From NCBI GenBank assembly GCA_038230395.1, contig JBBRNI010000004.1, forward strand, positions 1 to 64,000: a stretch of 64,000 nt of DNA, written 5' to 3'. Below, piece after piece: positions 25,317 to 34,419 of this stretch. This DNA is from JBDSWU01 sp038230395. GTDB taxonomy: Bacteria > Patescibacteriota > Saccharimonadia > Saccharimonadales > UBA4665. The notes under the pieces are model-generated. The model worked only from the letters and a program-made list of their open reading frames with translations. It ran no database searches and had not been told where the DNA came from. Both the position numbers and the translations under genes were made by a program. Numbering within the stretch: position 1 is the stretch's first letter; the number at the start of each line of letters is the position of its first letter.

Positions 25317-28127
25317 TTAAAGCATACCCTTCAGGAACTGACCAGTGTATGAGCTAGTGATTTTGGCTACTTGCTCGGGCGTGCCTTCCGCCACAATTTG
25401 TCCACCGGCGCTGCCACCCTCTGGGCCCATATCAATAAGCCAATCGGCGTTCTTTATGACATCAAGGTTGTGCTCAATCACTACCATGCTATTGCCAGTG
25501 TCGACCAAGGCGTGCAGCATTCCAAGTAGTTTTTCGACATCCGCCATGTGTAATCCAGTTGTTGGCTCATCAAGAATGTATAGAGTACGTCCGGTTGGGC
25601 GGCGTGATAATTCAGAAGCTAATTTAATGCGCTGCGCTTCGCCTCCACTGAGCTGCGTTGCAGGCTGACCAAGACTAATATAACCTAAACCAACGTCTAC
25701 CAGTGTTTGTAGCTTACGCGCGATAGCCGGGTTATTACCAAAGAATTCTAGAGCCTGCTCGCAGTTTAGACCTAGCACATCACTAATGGTCTTACCCTTA
25801 TAATGTATTTCCAGAGCTTCACGATTGTAACGCTTGCCCTGACAAACCTCACAGGGCACGTAGACGTCCGGCAAAAAGTGCATTTCGATCTTGATGATGC
25901 CATCACCTGCACAGTTTTCACAGCGACCACCCCTAACATTAAAGCTAAAGCGGCCAGCGCTGTAGCCACGGAGCTTGGCTTCGGGCATCTGAGCAAACAG
26001 TTCTCGAATTGGAGTAAACAGTCCGGTATAAGTTGCTGGATTGGAACGTGGCGTGCGGCCAATTGGACTCTGATCGATGATGATGGCTTTGTCGAGTTGC
26101 TTGATGCCCTCGATATCATCGTGTTTGCCTGGAACGGTACTAGCTCGGTGTAAACGAGCCAGTAATTCTTTGGCCAAAATATCATTAATCAAGCTTGATT
26201 TACCCGACCCGCTAACACCCGACACGACTACTAATTCGCCAAGTGGGATCCGGACGTCAAGGTTACGCAAGTTGTTTTCACGAGCATTACGGATAACCAG
26301 CTCTTTACCATTACCAGTCCGACGTTTTTTGGGGACAGCAATTTTACGCCGTCCTGATAGGTAAGCCCCTGTAACGCTATTTTTATTGGCTATGACCTCT
26401 TCTGGAGTACCACTGGCCACTACTTTTCCACCATGAATACCGGCGCCTGGGCCAATATCAAGCAGCCAGTCAGCCGTACGAATGGTTTCTTCATCATGCT
26501 CGACGACGATTACTGTGTTCCCCAGGTTTTTAAGATGTTTGAGCGTACGAATTAAGCGCTCATTGTCGCGCTGGTGCAGGCCAATACTGGGCTCATCAAG
26601 CACATAAAGCACCCCTTGTAAGCCAGAACCAATCTGTGTAGCTAAACGTATACGTTGGGCCTCGCCGCCACTCAGGGTTGTAGCGCCCCGTAGCAAATTA
26701 AGATAGTTGAGTCCGACATCTTGCAAAAACTGTAACCGAGCTCCAATTTCTTTCAAAATTAGTACCGCAATTTTGGCTTCTCGGGCATCAAGCTTGAGAC
26801 TATTAAACCAAACTAGCGCATCATCAATTGATAGGCTACACACATCCATAATCGATTCACTGCCAACAGTTATTGCCAAAACCTCAGGTTTAAGACGTCG
26901 GCCTTGGCAGGCATGACAAGGCTTTTCTTGCATGAAGCGTTCTATGTCACGGCGAATAAAATCACTGTCCGTTTCTTTGTGACGGCGCTCCAGATTATTA
27001 ACTACGCCTTCGTAAGTAGTGTCGAATGATCTGCCCAGGCCCAAAGCAAGTTTATAAGTGTCTTTGCCAGTTCCGTACATCACTAAGTTAATCTGAGCAG
27101 CCGTTAATTCACTTGTCGGTACATGCAAACTAAATTTGTACTTTTCGGCGACGGCTTGCAGTTTTTTCATGTACCAATTATCGACATTAATCCGGTTATA
27201 CGGTCGAATCGCCCCCTCCGCGATCGTCAGGTTACCATTCGGGATCACTAGTTCAGGGTCAACTTCTAGTCTTGAGCCAAGGCCAGTACAAACCGGGCAG
27301 GCGCCGTTTGGTGAATTAAAACTAAAGGTCCGTGGTTCGAGCTCTGGGATGCTAATTTCTGGGTGTTGTGGGCACGCGTACATCAGGCTATAGGTCCAAG
27401 TTTCTTCACTATCAGCATCAAGGATTACTACTTTGCCCTCGGCAACTTCTAAAGCTTGCTCAATAGACTGAACTAAGCGGCTGGCACTGTCCTCGTCGTT
27501 AACCACTCGGTCAACAACAATTTCAACACGGTGTCGGTAGGCTTTATCGAGCGTTGGGAATTCATCTAGAGCATAGACGACGCCATCAACTCGCGCACGA
27601 GCAAAACCGGCTCGTTGAAACTGCTCTGGGATGTGCTCAAAAGCACCTTTTTTATCAATTACTACTGGCGCTAACACCATCAAGCGCTTCCCAGAGGTAG
27701 TGGCGTTTATTTGATCGACAATACCAGTAGTTGTCTGCCGAACAACCGGGCTGCCATCAACTGGGCAATGTGGCACGCCAATGCGAGCATAAAGTAATCG
27801 CAAATAATCATAAATCTCTGTAACCGTGGCGACAGTGGAACGAGGGTTCCGTGAGGTCGATTTCTGATCGATCGAAATCGCTGGCGATAAACCATCAATT
27901 TGATCAACATCAGGCTTTTCCATGAGTCCCAAGAATTGGCGGGCGTAACTGGATAGTGACTCTACATATCTCCGCTGACCTTCAGCATAGATGGTATCAA
28001 AGGCCAGGCTCGACTTACCTGACCCACTAAGGCCGGTAATGACAACTAGCTGATTCCGCGGTAACGTGACATCAATATTCTGTAAATTGTGTTCTCGGGC
28101 ACCTTTAACTACTATTTGATCTGCCAT
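25317..28127 (-). CDS. uvrA: UvrABC system protein A
   Basis: This 936-aa protein has two ABC ATPase modules. Walker A motifs are GLSGSGKSS (about 31-39) and GVSGSGKSS (about 640-648), with signature LSGGEAQRI in both halves. Zinc-finger Cys pairs are seen (CPVDG region, CPVCTG, CHACQGRR, CENCAGDG, CEVCQGKR). It scans DNA for damage with UvrB in nucleotide excision repair. The length is normal. The promoter at 28173-28178 gives a leader of about 45 nt with GGAGG. Its partner UvrC is at 10207-11709. Confidence 0.98.
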   Translation of the reverse strand: MADQIVVKGAREHNLQNIDVTLPRNQLVVITGLSGSGKSSLAFDTIYAEGQRRYVESLSSYARQFLGLMEKPDVDQIDGLSPAISIDQKSTSRNPRSTVATVTEIYDYLRLLYARIGVPHCPVDGSPVVRQTTTGIVDQINATTSGKRLMVLAPVVIDKKGAFEHIPEQFQRAGFARARVDGVVYALDEFPTLDKAYRHRVEIVVDRVVNDEDSASRLVQSIEQALEVAEGKVVILDADSEETWTYSLMYACPQHPEISIPELEPRTFSFNSPNGACPVCTGLGSRLEVDPELVIPNGNLTIAEGAIRPYNRINVDNWYMKKLQAVAEKYKFSLHVPTSELTAAQINLVMYGTGKDTYKLALGLGRSFDTTYEGVVNNLERRHKETDSDFIRRDIERFMQEKPCHACQGRRLKPEVLAITVGSESIMDVCSLSIDDALVWFNSLKLDAREAKIAVLILKEIGARLQFLQDVGLNYLNLLRGATTLSGGEAQRIRLATQIGSGLQGVLYVLDEPSIGLHQRDNERLIRTLKHLKNLGNTVIVVEHDEETIRTADWLLDIGPGAGIHGGKVVASGTPEEVIANKNSVTGAYLSGRRKIAVPKKRRTGNGKELVIRNARENNLRNLDVRIPLGELVVVSGVSGSGKSSLINDILAKELLARLHRASTVPGKHDDIEGIKQLDKAIIIDQSPIGRTPRSNPATYTGLFTPIRELFAQMPEAKLRGYSAGRFSFNVRGGRCENCAGDGIIKIEMHFLPDVYVPCEVCQGKRYNREALEIHYKGKTISDVLGLNCEQALEFFGNNPAIARKLQTLVDVGLGYISLGQPATQLSGGEAQRIKLASELSRRPTGRTLYILDEPTTGLHMADVEKLLGMLHALVDTGNSMVVIEHNLDVIKNADWLIDMGPEGGSAGGQIVAEGTPEQVAKITSSYTGQFLKGML

Positions 28128-28172
28128 AAATGTCGCTGTAAGCCTCCTGTAAACATGCGGTTCGGTCGCTGT

Positions 28173-28178
28173 ATTATA
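28173..28178 (-). promoter_or_regulatory. uvrA -10 box
   Basis: On the minus strand TATAAT, preceded by CTG, lies about 45 nt before the uvrA ATG. The -35 (TGGAAT at 17 nt spacing) is weak. No clear LexA-type palindrome is seen. Confidence 0.5.
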
Positions 28179-28267
28179 CAGAAGATTCGAGTATTATTCC
28201 AGACAATCTCGACACCGATTAGTGATCTGCCCTGCAAAGCACAAGCATAAGCACCAATAGAATATTA

Positions 28268-28295
28268 TTGACGTTCGAGCAATTAAGTGTATAAT
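28268..28295 (+). promoter_or_regulatory. Strong promoter for the 72-aa membrane protein
   Basis: TTGACG (28268-28273), a 16-nt spacer and TATAAT (28290-28295) form a near-consensus sigma-70 type promoter. The leader of about 40 nt has a 6-bp hairpin (CACTGA/TCAGTG) followed by AGAGG before the ATG at 28341. Confidence 0.75.
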
Positions 28296-28340
28296 GCGTC
28301 TCAAATCCACTGAATTAATCAGTGAAGTAAGAGGCACCAA

Positions 28341-28559
28341 ATGGATAAGTTTTTCGTTCTCGGCATCGTTCCAGGAACTAACATTCAAATCACGTTTCAG
28401 GTATGGCTACAGCTAGTAGCTGTGTTTTTAGGCTTTGTCATTATCAGCATTGTTACAGTTAATGTGTACCGATTCTTCAAATACACTAATGAACTATTAG
28501 TGCCTGCACCAATTCGTACGCACATACATGCTACTCAGTTGCATCAGCGGGTACGATAG
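28341..28559 (+). CDS. Small single-pass membrane protein, 72 aa
   Basis: No family is recognised. One transmembrane helix (about 22-45, VWLQLVAVFLGFVIISIVTVN) is followed by a basic and polar tail with two His-containing stretches. It is supported by one of the best promoters in the window, a leader hairpin and a Shine-Dalgarno. Its last 29 bases overlap the end of the convergent sbcB gene. It stands alone between divergent uvrA and convergent sbcB. The high promoter quality suggests an abundant product. Confidence 0.75.
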   Translation: MDKFFVLGIVPGTNIQITFQVWLQLVAVFLGFVIISIVTVNVYRFFKYTNELLVPAPIRTHIHATQLHQRVR

Positions 28560-29982
28560 ACTGTCCGTACAGCTGTAATTCTTCTAGCAAGTATTTCTTT
28601 TCATCGGATAGTTTTTCGTCAGCGCCAAGTTCACCTAATCGCTTGAAGAACTTGGCTAGTTTACTGGACTGATCGCCGGCAAATACCTGGTTATGACAGA
28701 ACTCATCCCAGGCCGCACGCTCTTCGCTAGTTAGTAACTGCGGATAGTTGCGGGCTTTGTACAAAGGCAGCAAACTAGTTAAGCGCTCGTCACTAAAGAT
28801 AAAGGCTGATGGGTTAAGCTGCTCGCCCTCTGATGAGCGTACAGCACGCATTGTCTGCTTATCGCCTGGGCCAAAAAAGCCATCATATAGTCGCTCATCG
28901 ACAGTTGCTTGGTTATCTACGAGGTACGTCTGCTCACGTTCAGTGTCTGAGCGCTTCATAATTTCCATGATCTTGACGGTAAATTCAGCTTGATGAGCTT
29001 TTAGCAGCGCGAGGTTTTTGCTTATAGTGTCGAGGGTCAGATCAATCCGGGCTTGTGTCTCGGGGTCTTTGATAACACCAAGCGGTGCTACCGCCGGACA
29101 GTGATTGGTCTTTAGAGTCTTCACGGGCAGGCGCAACACATCTGGATCTTTAGTGTACTTCCAGGCTTCGGCTAGCTCATCAACCGACATATTTAGGAAT
29201 GGCGTCGGATCGTGGCGCAGGTCGTAGACTACCTCATCACGTTGATTTGGGTTCCTGCCAAGCCAGTATGCAGCCGAAGTGTGCTGTTTTACTGAAGGAT
29301 ATTTGCCGCTACTATAAATGAAGGGCTCACCTCGTTCGATCAGCTCGGATACAGCTTTTTTACTGCGATAATTGAGTAAATGCTCGAATAATTTAGGCTG
29401 CTTACTTTTGATAAGTTTAGCGACAGCGATGGTGGCAAGTACGTCGTTGAGCGCGTCATGGGCATGCGCGTGGTCGAGCTTATTAACTTTCGTTAAAAAC
29501 TCTAGCCTATTGGTTGGCTTGCCATCAGGCGCGAATGGCCATTCAATGCCATCTGGCCTTAGCGCCCGGGTCATCCGCACCACGTCTAATATATCCCAGC
29601 GAGAGCAGCCATCAACCCACTGCCATTCATACGGATCGTAGAAGTTACGGTAGTGTAAAAAGCGCATAAACTCATCATCAAAACGCACGCTGTTATAGCC
29701 AACAAAAATCGTGTCCGGCTGGACTACTTCGTCATAGAAAAACTTAAGGAATTCAGCCTCGGTGTAGCCGTCAACCAACGTCTGCTGCGGCGTGATCCCG
29801 GTGATCATAATCGCGTCCGGCTCTGGAACGACGTCCGGTGTCAGCTTAATCATTTCGTTGACCGGCTCGCCGATTGGATTTAGATCCATGTCAGTGCGCT
29901 GCCCAGCAAACTGCATAATCCGCGCCGAGCGCGAACTAATCCCTGAGGTTTCTAAGTCATAAAAGAAAAAACTGGCCGCCAT
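28531..29982 (-). CDS. sbcB: Exodeoxyribonuclease I
   Basis: The 483-aa protein is a DEDDh 3'-5' exonuclease of the ExoI type: FYDLETSG near residue 7 (Asp, Glu), GYNSVRFDDEF (about 94) and HAHDALNDVLAT (about 176). The ExoI C-terminal SH3-like and helical domains follow (SSGKYPS, YDLRHDPTPFLNM). It degrades single-stranded DNA from 3' ends in repair and recombination. The start ATG has GGGAGG 4 nt before it. The last 29 bp overlap the end of the convergent membrane-protein gene. Confidence 0.95.
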   Translation of the reverse strand: MAASFFFYDLETSGISSRSARIMQFAGQRTDMDLNPIGEPVNEMIKLTPDVVPEPDAIMITGITPQQTLVDGYTEAEFLKFFYDEVVQPDTIFVGYNSVRFDDEFMRFLHYRNFYDPYEWQWVDGCSRWDILDVVRMTRALRPDGIEWPFAPDGKPTNRLEFLTKVNKLDHAHAHDALNDVLATIAVAKLIKSKQPKLFEHLLNYRSKKAVSELIERGEPFIYSSGKYPSVKQHTSAAYWLGRNPNQRDEVVYDLRHDPTPFLNMSVDELAEAWKYTKDPDVLRLPVKTLKTNHCPAVAPLGVIKDPETQARIDLTLDTISKNLALLKAHQAEFTVKIMEIMKRSDTEREQTYLVDNQATVDERLYDGFFGPGDKQTMRAVRSSEGEQLNPSAFIFSDERLTSLLPLYKARNYPQLLTSEERAAWDEFCHNQVFAGDQSSKLAKFFKRLGELGADEKLSDEKKYLLEELQLYGQSIVPADATE

Positions 29983-30036
29983 AATCCTCCCAGTTTACCA
30001 TTTTAGTAAAACTGGCATGAGTAAATTAAGCTTTAT

Positions 30037-31311
30037 TTAATATTTGAAGTCGCCGGAGCGGTTTATTTGTATGGTTTGGTCTGCTTGAATGCCCATGCGG
30101 ACTAGTTTATGCATGATGCCCATTTTGCCCATGATGTGGCGCAGGCGCTGGACACCCTCTTCGTTTTCGAAGTCGGTACGGCGGCCAAATTGTTCGATCT
30201 TTTCACCGCTCACAACAAAAATTCCTTCTTCTAGCTCGACTGACCACTGGTCCGATGTGTCAGTCAGGCTAATAACTGGTAAATCATCATTTTTGGTCAG
30301 TTCGACAACTTTGCCGCGCTCCGCTTGGACTAGCTCTTGGACTTTGTAGAGCATTGGTTTGAGGTTAACACGCGAAGCAGATGATATGGCAAAAATCGGT
30401 GTGCCTTTGGGCGCAACCTTTTTAAGCTGTTTGATAAGATCGTCAGTCATTTCGTCATCCAAACCCTCGACTTTAGTTATGGCGATAACTTCTGGGCGAT
30501 TAGCTAAGTCTGCTTGGTAGGCTTTAAGCTCGGCACGAATAGTTTTGTAGACAGCCACAACGTCTTCGTTGTAGGCATCAATTAAATGCAAAATTACTGC
30601 CGTACGCTCAACATGGCGCAAAAAGGCGTGGCCCAAACCTTTGCCTTCAGCAGCACCCTCAATAAGACCGGGGATGTCAGCTACTAGAATACTCGAGCCC
30701 TTATCAATGTCGACCACACCTAGGTTTGGCGATAAGGTCGTAAAGGCATAATCAGCGATTTCTGGACGAGCATTGCTAATAACACTCAGTAGTGTTGATT
30801 TACCTGCGTTTGGTAGGCCAACAAGGCCAACGTCTGCAATCATCTTGAGTTCTAAGGTAACCTCTAGCTCATCACCAGGCTCGCCAACTTCAGCAAACTT
30901 AGGCGTTTGGCGCCGAGATGATACGAAATGGGCGTTACCAAAGCCACCCCGACCACCGTTAGCAATAATGGCCGTCTGGCCGTCCTCTATGAGGTCAGCC
31001 AGCACAACGCCGTCAGTATTGGTAGCGATAGTCCCGACTGGTACTTCGACCTGCATGTGCTTGGCGCTGCGACCGTGCTTTTTTTGTGGGCCGCCAGATT
31101 GACCAGGCTCTGCCTTGAGCTCCTTTTGATAACGAAAAGCCGCGAGGGTGTTTTGGTTACGGGTCGCCACTAACACGACGTTGGCGCCGTTACCGCCATC
31201 GCCGCCATCAGGACCGCCGTTGGCAACGTAAATCTCATGGCGCATGCTAAGCTTGCCATTACCGCCCTTACCGGCGATCACCGAAACTTTAACCTTATCA
31301 ATAAAACTCAT
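30037..31311 (-). CDS. obg: GTPase Obg/CgtA
   Basis: The 424-aa protein has the Gly-rich Obg fold (1-155; GGDGGNGANV), then a G domain with P-loop GLPNAGKST, DIPGLIEGA and ITKVEG, and a C-terminal OCT domain (about 345-424). Obg assists late 50S subunit assembly and links growth to GTP/ppGpp levels. The domain set and length are normal. A 180-bp gap and a structured repeat (31491-31611) separate it from the next gene upstream; no clear Shine-Dalgarno is seen. Confidence 0.97.
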   Translation of the reverse strand: MSFIDKVKVSVIAGKGGNGKLSMRHEIYVANGGPDGGDGGNGANVVLVATRNQNTLAAFRYQKELKAEPGQSGGPQKKHGRSAKHMQVEVPVGTIATNTDGVVLADLIEDGQTAIIANGGRGGFGNAHFVSSRRQTPKFAEVGEPGDELEVTLELKMIADVGLVGLPNAGKSTLLSVISNARPEIADYAFTTLSPNLGVVDIDKGSSILVADIPGLIEGAAEGKGLGHAFLRHVERTAVILHLIDAYNEDVVAVYKTIRAELKAYQADLANRPEVIAITKVEGLDDEMTDDLIKQLKKVAPKGTPIFAISSASRVNLKPMLYKVQELVQAERGKVVELTKNDDLPVISLTDTSDQWSVELEEGIFVVSGEKIEQFGRRTDFENEEGVQRLRHIMGKMGIMHKLVRMGIQADQTIQINRSGDFKY

Positions 31312-31490
31312 TGTTTGCGTACCATGACTTCTTATAAGTTTATATTATTTAGTATCAATAACATCATTATACCACAATTTCAACTATATCGTGCCCTGGA
31401 TCACTTCAGTAGAAGAGTCTGCCAGTTGTCTTCCCGTCTCGAGTTATCGTTCATAACGCATATATTCAACTCCTACTTCATCATTTGGCC

Positions 31491-31611
31491 TAAAGCTCAG
31501 TGATGAGTGCAATTTGAGATGAATAGCGAGCACCGCAATGCAGGCGTACTAAAAGTACGGCGGAGTGAGGAGCGGAGTTATTCGCTCAAAATGTGCCATC
31601 ACTGAGCTTTA
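31491..31611 (-). repeat. Dispersed structured repeat, copy 1
   Basis: A 121-bp element closed by a perfect 15-bp stem (31491-31505 with 31597-31611). Inside are TTTGAG/CTCAAA, GAAT/ATTC and a central hairpin CGTACT-AAA-AGTACG (31545-31559). Related copies lie at 44658 and 61107. It begins within the stop codon of the LysM-CHAP gene, so it forms the 3' UTR of that gene. No T run follows, so it is not a standard terminator. Confidence 0.8.
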
Positions 31612-32667
31612 GTGATAGATGTAGTGTTGGAAATGTGAGATCGGCACCCAATCAGAGAAGCCCACATGACCAAATCCAGCTAACCCGTTCATATCAGAGT
31701 ACTTAACCATGGTGCCATCATCAGACACTGCTTCTATATAGGCTACGTGGCCGAGACCACCTGCACCGTAATCCATTTGCCCGACGCCGCCGACTTGAGG
31801 CGAAGTGCTGACTGTCCAACCACTTATCGGAGCAAGATTATCCCAAGTACTGGCGTTTCCCCAATTGCTTGGAACAGCAATACGAGTCGCGACGTACCAC
31901 GTACAGTAGCCGTAATCGTAGCCGTTGGAACCATATAGTGGACCTCCGCCGCCCCACGGGAAGGATACTGCGCTGCTACTACCGTTACCGTTACTGCTGC
32001 TAGCAACAGAAGCACGTGGAGCTACTACGGTAGGCGTAACTGTGCCATCAGGGATGATTATTTGTTCGCCAGCTGTCACGCCGTTAATCTCAGCGTCATT
32101 AAAAGCTATAATTTTGTCTGGGCTAGCTTTATATTTAGTCGCCAAGCTATCAACAGTATCACCCGCCTGAACGGTGTAAACTATTCCAGTCACTGGAGGT
32201 ATCATTAATCTCTGTCCAGTAGTTAGCATATCGCTACTCCCCAGACTATTGGACCAGCGGATACTATCTGATGTCACGCCAAACTTAGTAGCTAAGCTAG
32301 ACACGGTATCACCGGCCAGACTAACGTACGACTTGATATCAGCCTTGGATTTGAGCGCAGTGGCGATCACTTGAGGCTTCGCGACAACATTATTGGTAGT
32401 AGGGGCTTGGGTTAGCTCAACTGATTGCGAAATAGCTTGGCTTGTGATGGCAGTTGATTCTGGCAAGCTGTTCATACGGGCGATGGTGAGCGCAATGTCA
32501 GCTGATGATAATTGATCAAGTGGGTTGGCCGCTGGAGTCTTTGCTACAGCGCTAGCGATTGTCTTTAAGCCACCTCGATGCTGATCTTGGGCAACAAAAA
32601 TACCGACTACAGCCAAAACAACTATATTTGATACTAGCAAGCTGGTACGCATCAGCCGTCGACGCAT
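31609..32667 (-). CDS. LysM-LysM-CHAP cell-wall hydrolase
   Basis: An N-terminal membrane helix (about 10-28) is followed by two LysM peptidoglycan-binding repeats (about 112-157 and 160-203; SLAGDTVSSLATKFGV and VQAGDTVDSLATKYKA). A C-terminal CHAP domain (about 235-352) has catalytic Cys in YCTWYVATR and His in GHVAYIE. CHAP enzymes cut peptidoglycan amide bonds. The first ATG is at 32667, but an open, coding-like frame runs 33 codons further to an ATT at 32766 preceded by GGAG, and the promoter (32810-32837) is upstream of that. The true N-terminus may therefore be longer. Its stop codon lies within the structured repeat. Confidence 0.92.
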   Translation of the reverse strand: MRRRLMRTSLLVSNIVVLAVVGIFVAQDQHRGGLKTIASAVAKTPAANPLDQLSSADIALTIARMNSLPESTAITSQAISQSVELTQAPTTNNVVAKPQVIATALKSKADIKSYVSLAGDTVSSLATKFGVTSDSIRWSNSLGSSDMLTTGQRLMIPPVTGIVYTVQAGDTVDSLATKYKASPDKIIAFNDAEINGVTAGEQIIIPDGTVTPTVVAPRASVASSSNGNGSSSAVSFPWGGGGPLYGSNGYDYGYCTWYVATRIAVPSNWGNASTWDNLAPISGWTVSTSPQVGGVGQMDYGAGGLGHVAYIEAVSDDGTMVKYSDMNGLAGFGHVGFSDWVPISHFQHYIYH

Positions 32668-32809
32668 TGTCTTGCGCAGTAGCTTGGATTGTAGGTGTTT
32701 ATAGGTCTTAACAGTCCCTGGAACTGCTAAACGAGCTGTCAGACTTGATGAGTGGGTTGTACTAATACAAACTCCAATAAATTACAAAATGGATCAAAGG
32801 AACTTGTCA

Positions 32810-32837
32810 ATTATACCAAATATACTGCTTGAGGCAA
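32810..32837 (-). promoter_or_regulatory. Promoter of the LysM-CHAP gene
   Basis: On the minus strand TTGCCT (32837-32832), 16 nt, and the perfect extended -10 TGGTATAAT (32818-32810). The leader to the possible ATT start at 32766 is about 37 nt and carries GGAG; the leader to the first ATG would be about 136 nt. Confidence 0.7.
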
Positions 32838-32914
32838 GGCTTTAGAGTTATAACCACCCCTGTTGGACCCCTGTTACTATGAAAAATGAACGATATTCAA
32901 GGTTCTCATCTGTT

Positions 32915-33979
32915 CTATTGGCCACACAGTTTGTGGCAGTATTTAGCGGTTAAGGCTTGGTGTTCCTGCAAGGTATTCGAGAAGTAGGTTGTGCCATCAT
33001 CACCTGCAACGAAATATAGCCAGCTAGTAGCCGTAGGATGTGTGGCGGCCGCGAGGGCGCTAGCAGTCACCGTGCTAATCGGTGTCGGTGGCAAACCAGT
33101 ATGAATTAAGGTGTTGTACGGTGAGTCAAACGTGAGGGATGGCTGACGACCGGCGGCCACAGCGCCATAATTAGCCGTCACATCTGAACCCATCATCATG
33201 CCCACTTTAAGACGACTTAAAAATACCTGGGCGACTTGTGTTTGATCACTTGGCTTATCAACTTCTTGGGTAATAACTGAAGTCAAAGTTAAGCCCTGGT
33301 AGGTAGTCAGGTTTTCATCTGCGAAAGCCGCTTGAACATCGCTGCCTAGATGCTGACCCATGGCCTGTAATGATTCACGAATGATTGTCTTCACGCTAGT
33401 ATTAGCGTCTTTTTGATAGGAATCTGGCCAAAGTAGTCCCTCAAGAGTGGAAACTGAAGCCGGTTTAAACGACAGCACTGGCAAGTCAGTGTATTGAGCA
33501 GGATCTAAGGCGGCATCGACGTCAGTGGGACTAAAACCATCATTAATCAAGCCAGCCCTAACCTGATCAATGCGCTCCCCCGGCAATATCGTGATCAGCC
33601 GTGTCGATACTTTGCCTTTGGTGAGGGTCATCACGATCTGTCGTGTGCTTTCACTCGGCGAGAAAGCATAGGTTCCAGCTTGCAGTTTATTGCCGAGCTC
33701 TTTGCTATGAATGTATAGTTGCATTGCCCATGCGCTGCGTATAAGCTTGTTTTTCTGGAGGTTTTCGGAGATAAGTTTAACCGAACTGCCCTGTTCTACC
33801 ATGAAAAGCGTGGTCGTTTGATTATTGCTTACTGGCTTTAGTGATTGGTCATAGTTGTGGCGCACTACAAGACTGCCGACAATGCCTACAGCAAAGATTA
33901 TTACTAGTAGCCACAAAATACGTCTAGGGACGCTGCGGCGGCTAGCTGGACTGCCCTCGCTAAAATGATATCGTGACAT
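32915..33979 (-). CDS. mltG: Endolytic murein transglycosylase MltG
   Basis: A cytoplasmic basic start and a transmembrane helix (about 20-42) lead to a LysM-like subdomain (about 60-130) and the YceG catalytic domain. The domain carries LEGLLWPDSYQ, the catalytic Glu in VITQEVDKPSDQ, and later TPISTVTASALAAATHPT near the C-terminus. MltG cuts nascent glycan strands and so sets glycan length during wall synthesis. Its ATG overlaps the ruvX stop by one base (TAATG), so the two are translationally coupled. Confidence 0.95.
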   Translation of the reverse strand: MSRYHFSEGSPASRRSVPRRILWLLVIIFAVGIVGSLVVRHNYDQSLKPVSNNQTTTLFMVEQGSSVKLISENLQKNKLIRSAWAMQLYIHSKELGNKLQAGTYAFSPSESTRQIVMTLTKGKVSTRLITILPGERIDQVRAGLINDGFSPTDVDAALDPAQYTDLPVLSFKPASVSTLEGLLWPDSYQKDANTSVKTIIRESLQAMGQHLGSDVQAAFADENLTTYQGLTLTSVITQEVDKPSDQTQVAQVFLSRLKVGMMMGSDVTANYGAVAAGRQPSLTFDSPYNTLIHTGLPPTPISTVTASALAAATHPTATSWLYFVAGDDGTTYFSNTLQEHQALTAKYCHKLCGQ

Positions 33980-34419
33980 TAGGCTGAGGCTCCCAGAGAC
34001 GCAACTGATGGTTGAGTAGTTATCAAAAAATCGTCCAGTATAAAAGTTGCTGCCAACGAGTCGATATCACGCTTAGCATACGGCTTTCCCCGCGCTTCGA
34101 GCTCAGCTTTGGCTTTTTGTGACGTCAGAGCTTCGTCCTGAAAGTGAACAGGTAAACCAAAGTGCTGCAATGCGTTAACAAACTGCCTAACACTAATTGT
34201 TTGGGCGGTTTCTTGACCATTGAGCCCGCGCGGCAAGCCAACAACCAAGGCCTCCACCGACTCGGCCGCAATAAGTTGCTCCAGTTGCATATAAACATCT
34301 GCTTCAGCGTCCAATGTAGTCAATGGACGAGCAATACGCACGGTGCTACTAGCAATCGCCACGCCAATACGCTTACTGCCTACATCGAGTGCCAAAATCT
34401 GGTTAAGGGTTGCTGCCAT
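33979..34419 (-). CDS. ruvX: Putative Holliday junction resolvase RuvX/YqgF
   Basis: The 146-aa protein has the RNase H-like fold of YqgF: LALDVGSKRIGVAIAS at the N-terminus, VVGLPRGLNG with the GLP motif in the middle, and FQDEALTSQKAKAEL and KRDIDSLAATFILDDFL at the C-terminus with acidic active-site residues. It is implicated in 16S rRNA maturation and possibly junction resolution. The upstream gene's end overlaps its start by 17 bp, and its stop overlaps the mltG start. Confidence 0.95.
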   Translation of the reverse strand: MAATLNQILALDVGSKRIGVAIASSTVRIARPLTTLDAEADVYMQLEQLIAAESVEALVVGLPRGLNGQETAQTISVRQFVNALQHFGLPVHFQDEALTSQKAKAELEARGKPYAKRDIDSLAATFILDDFLITTQPSVASLGASA

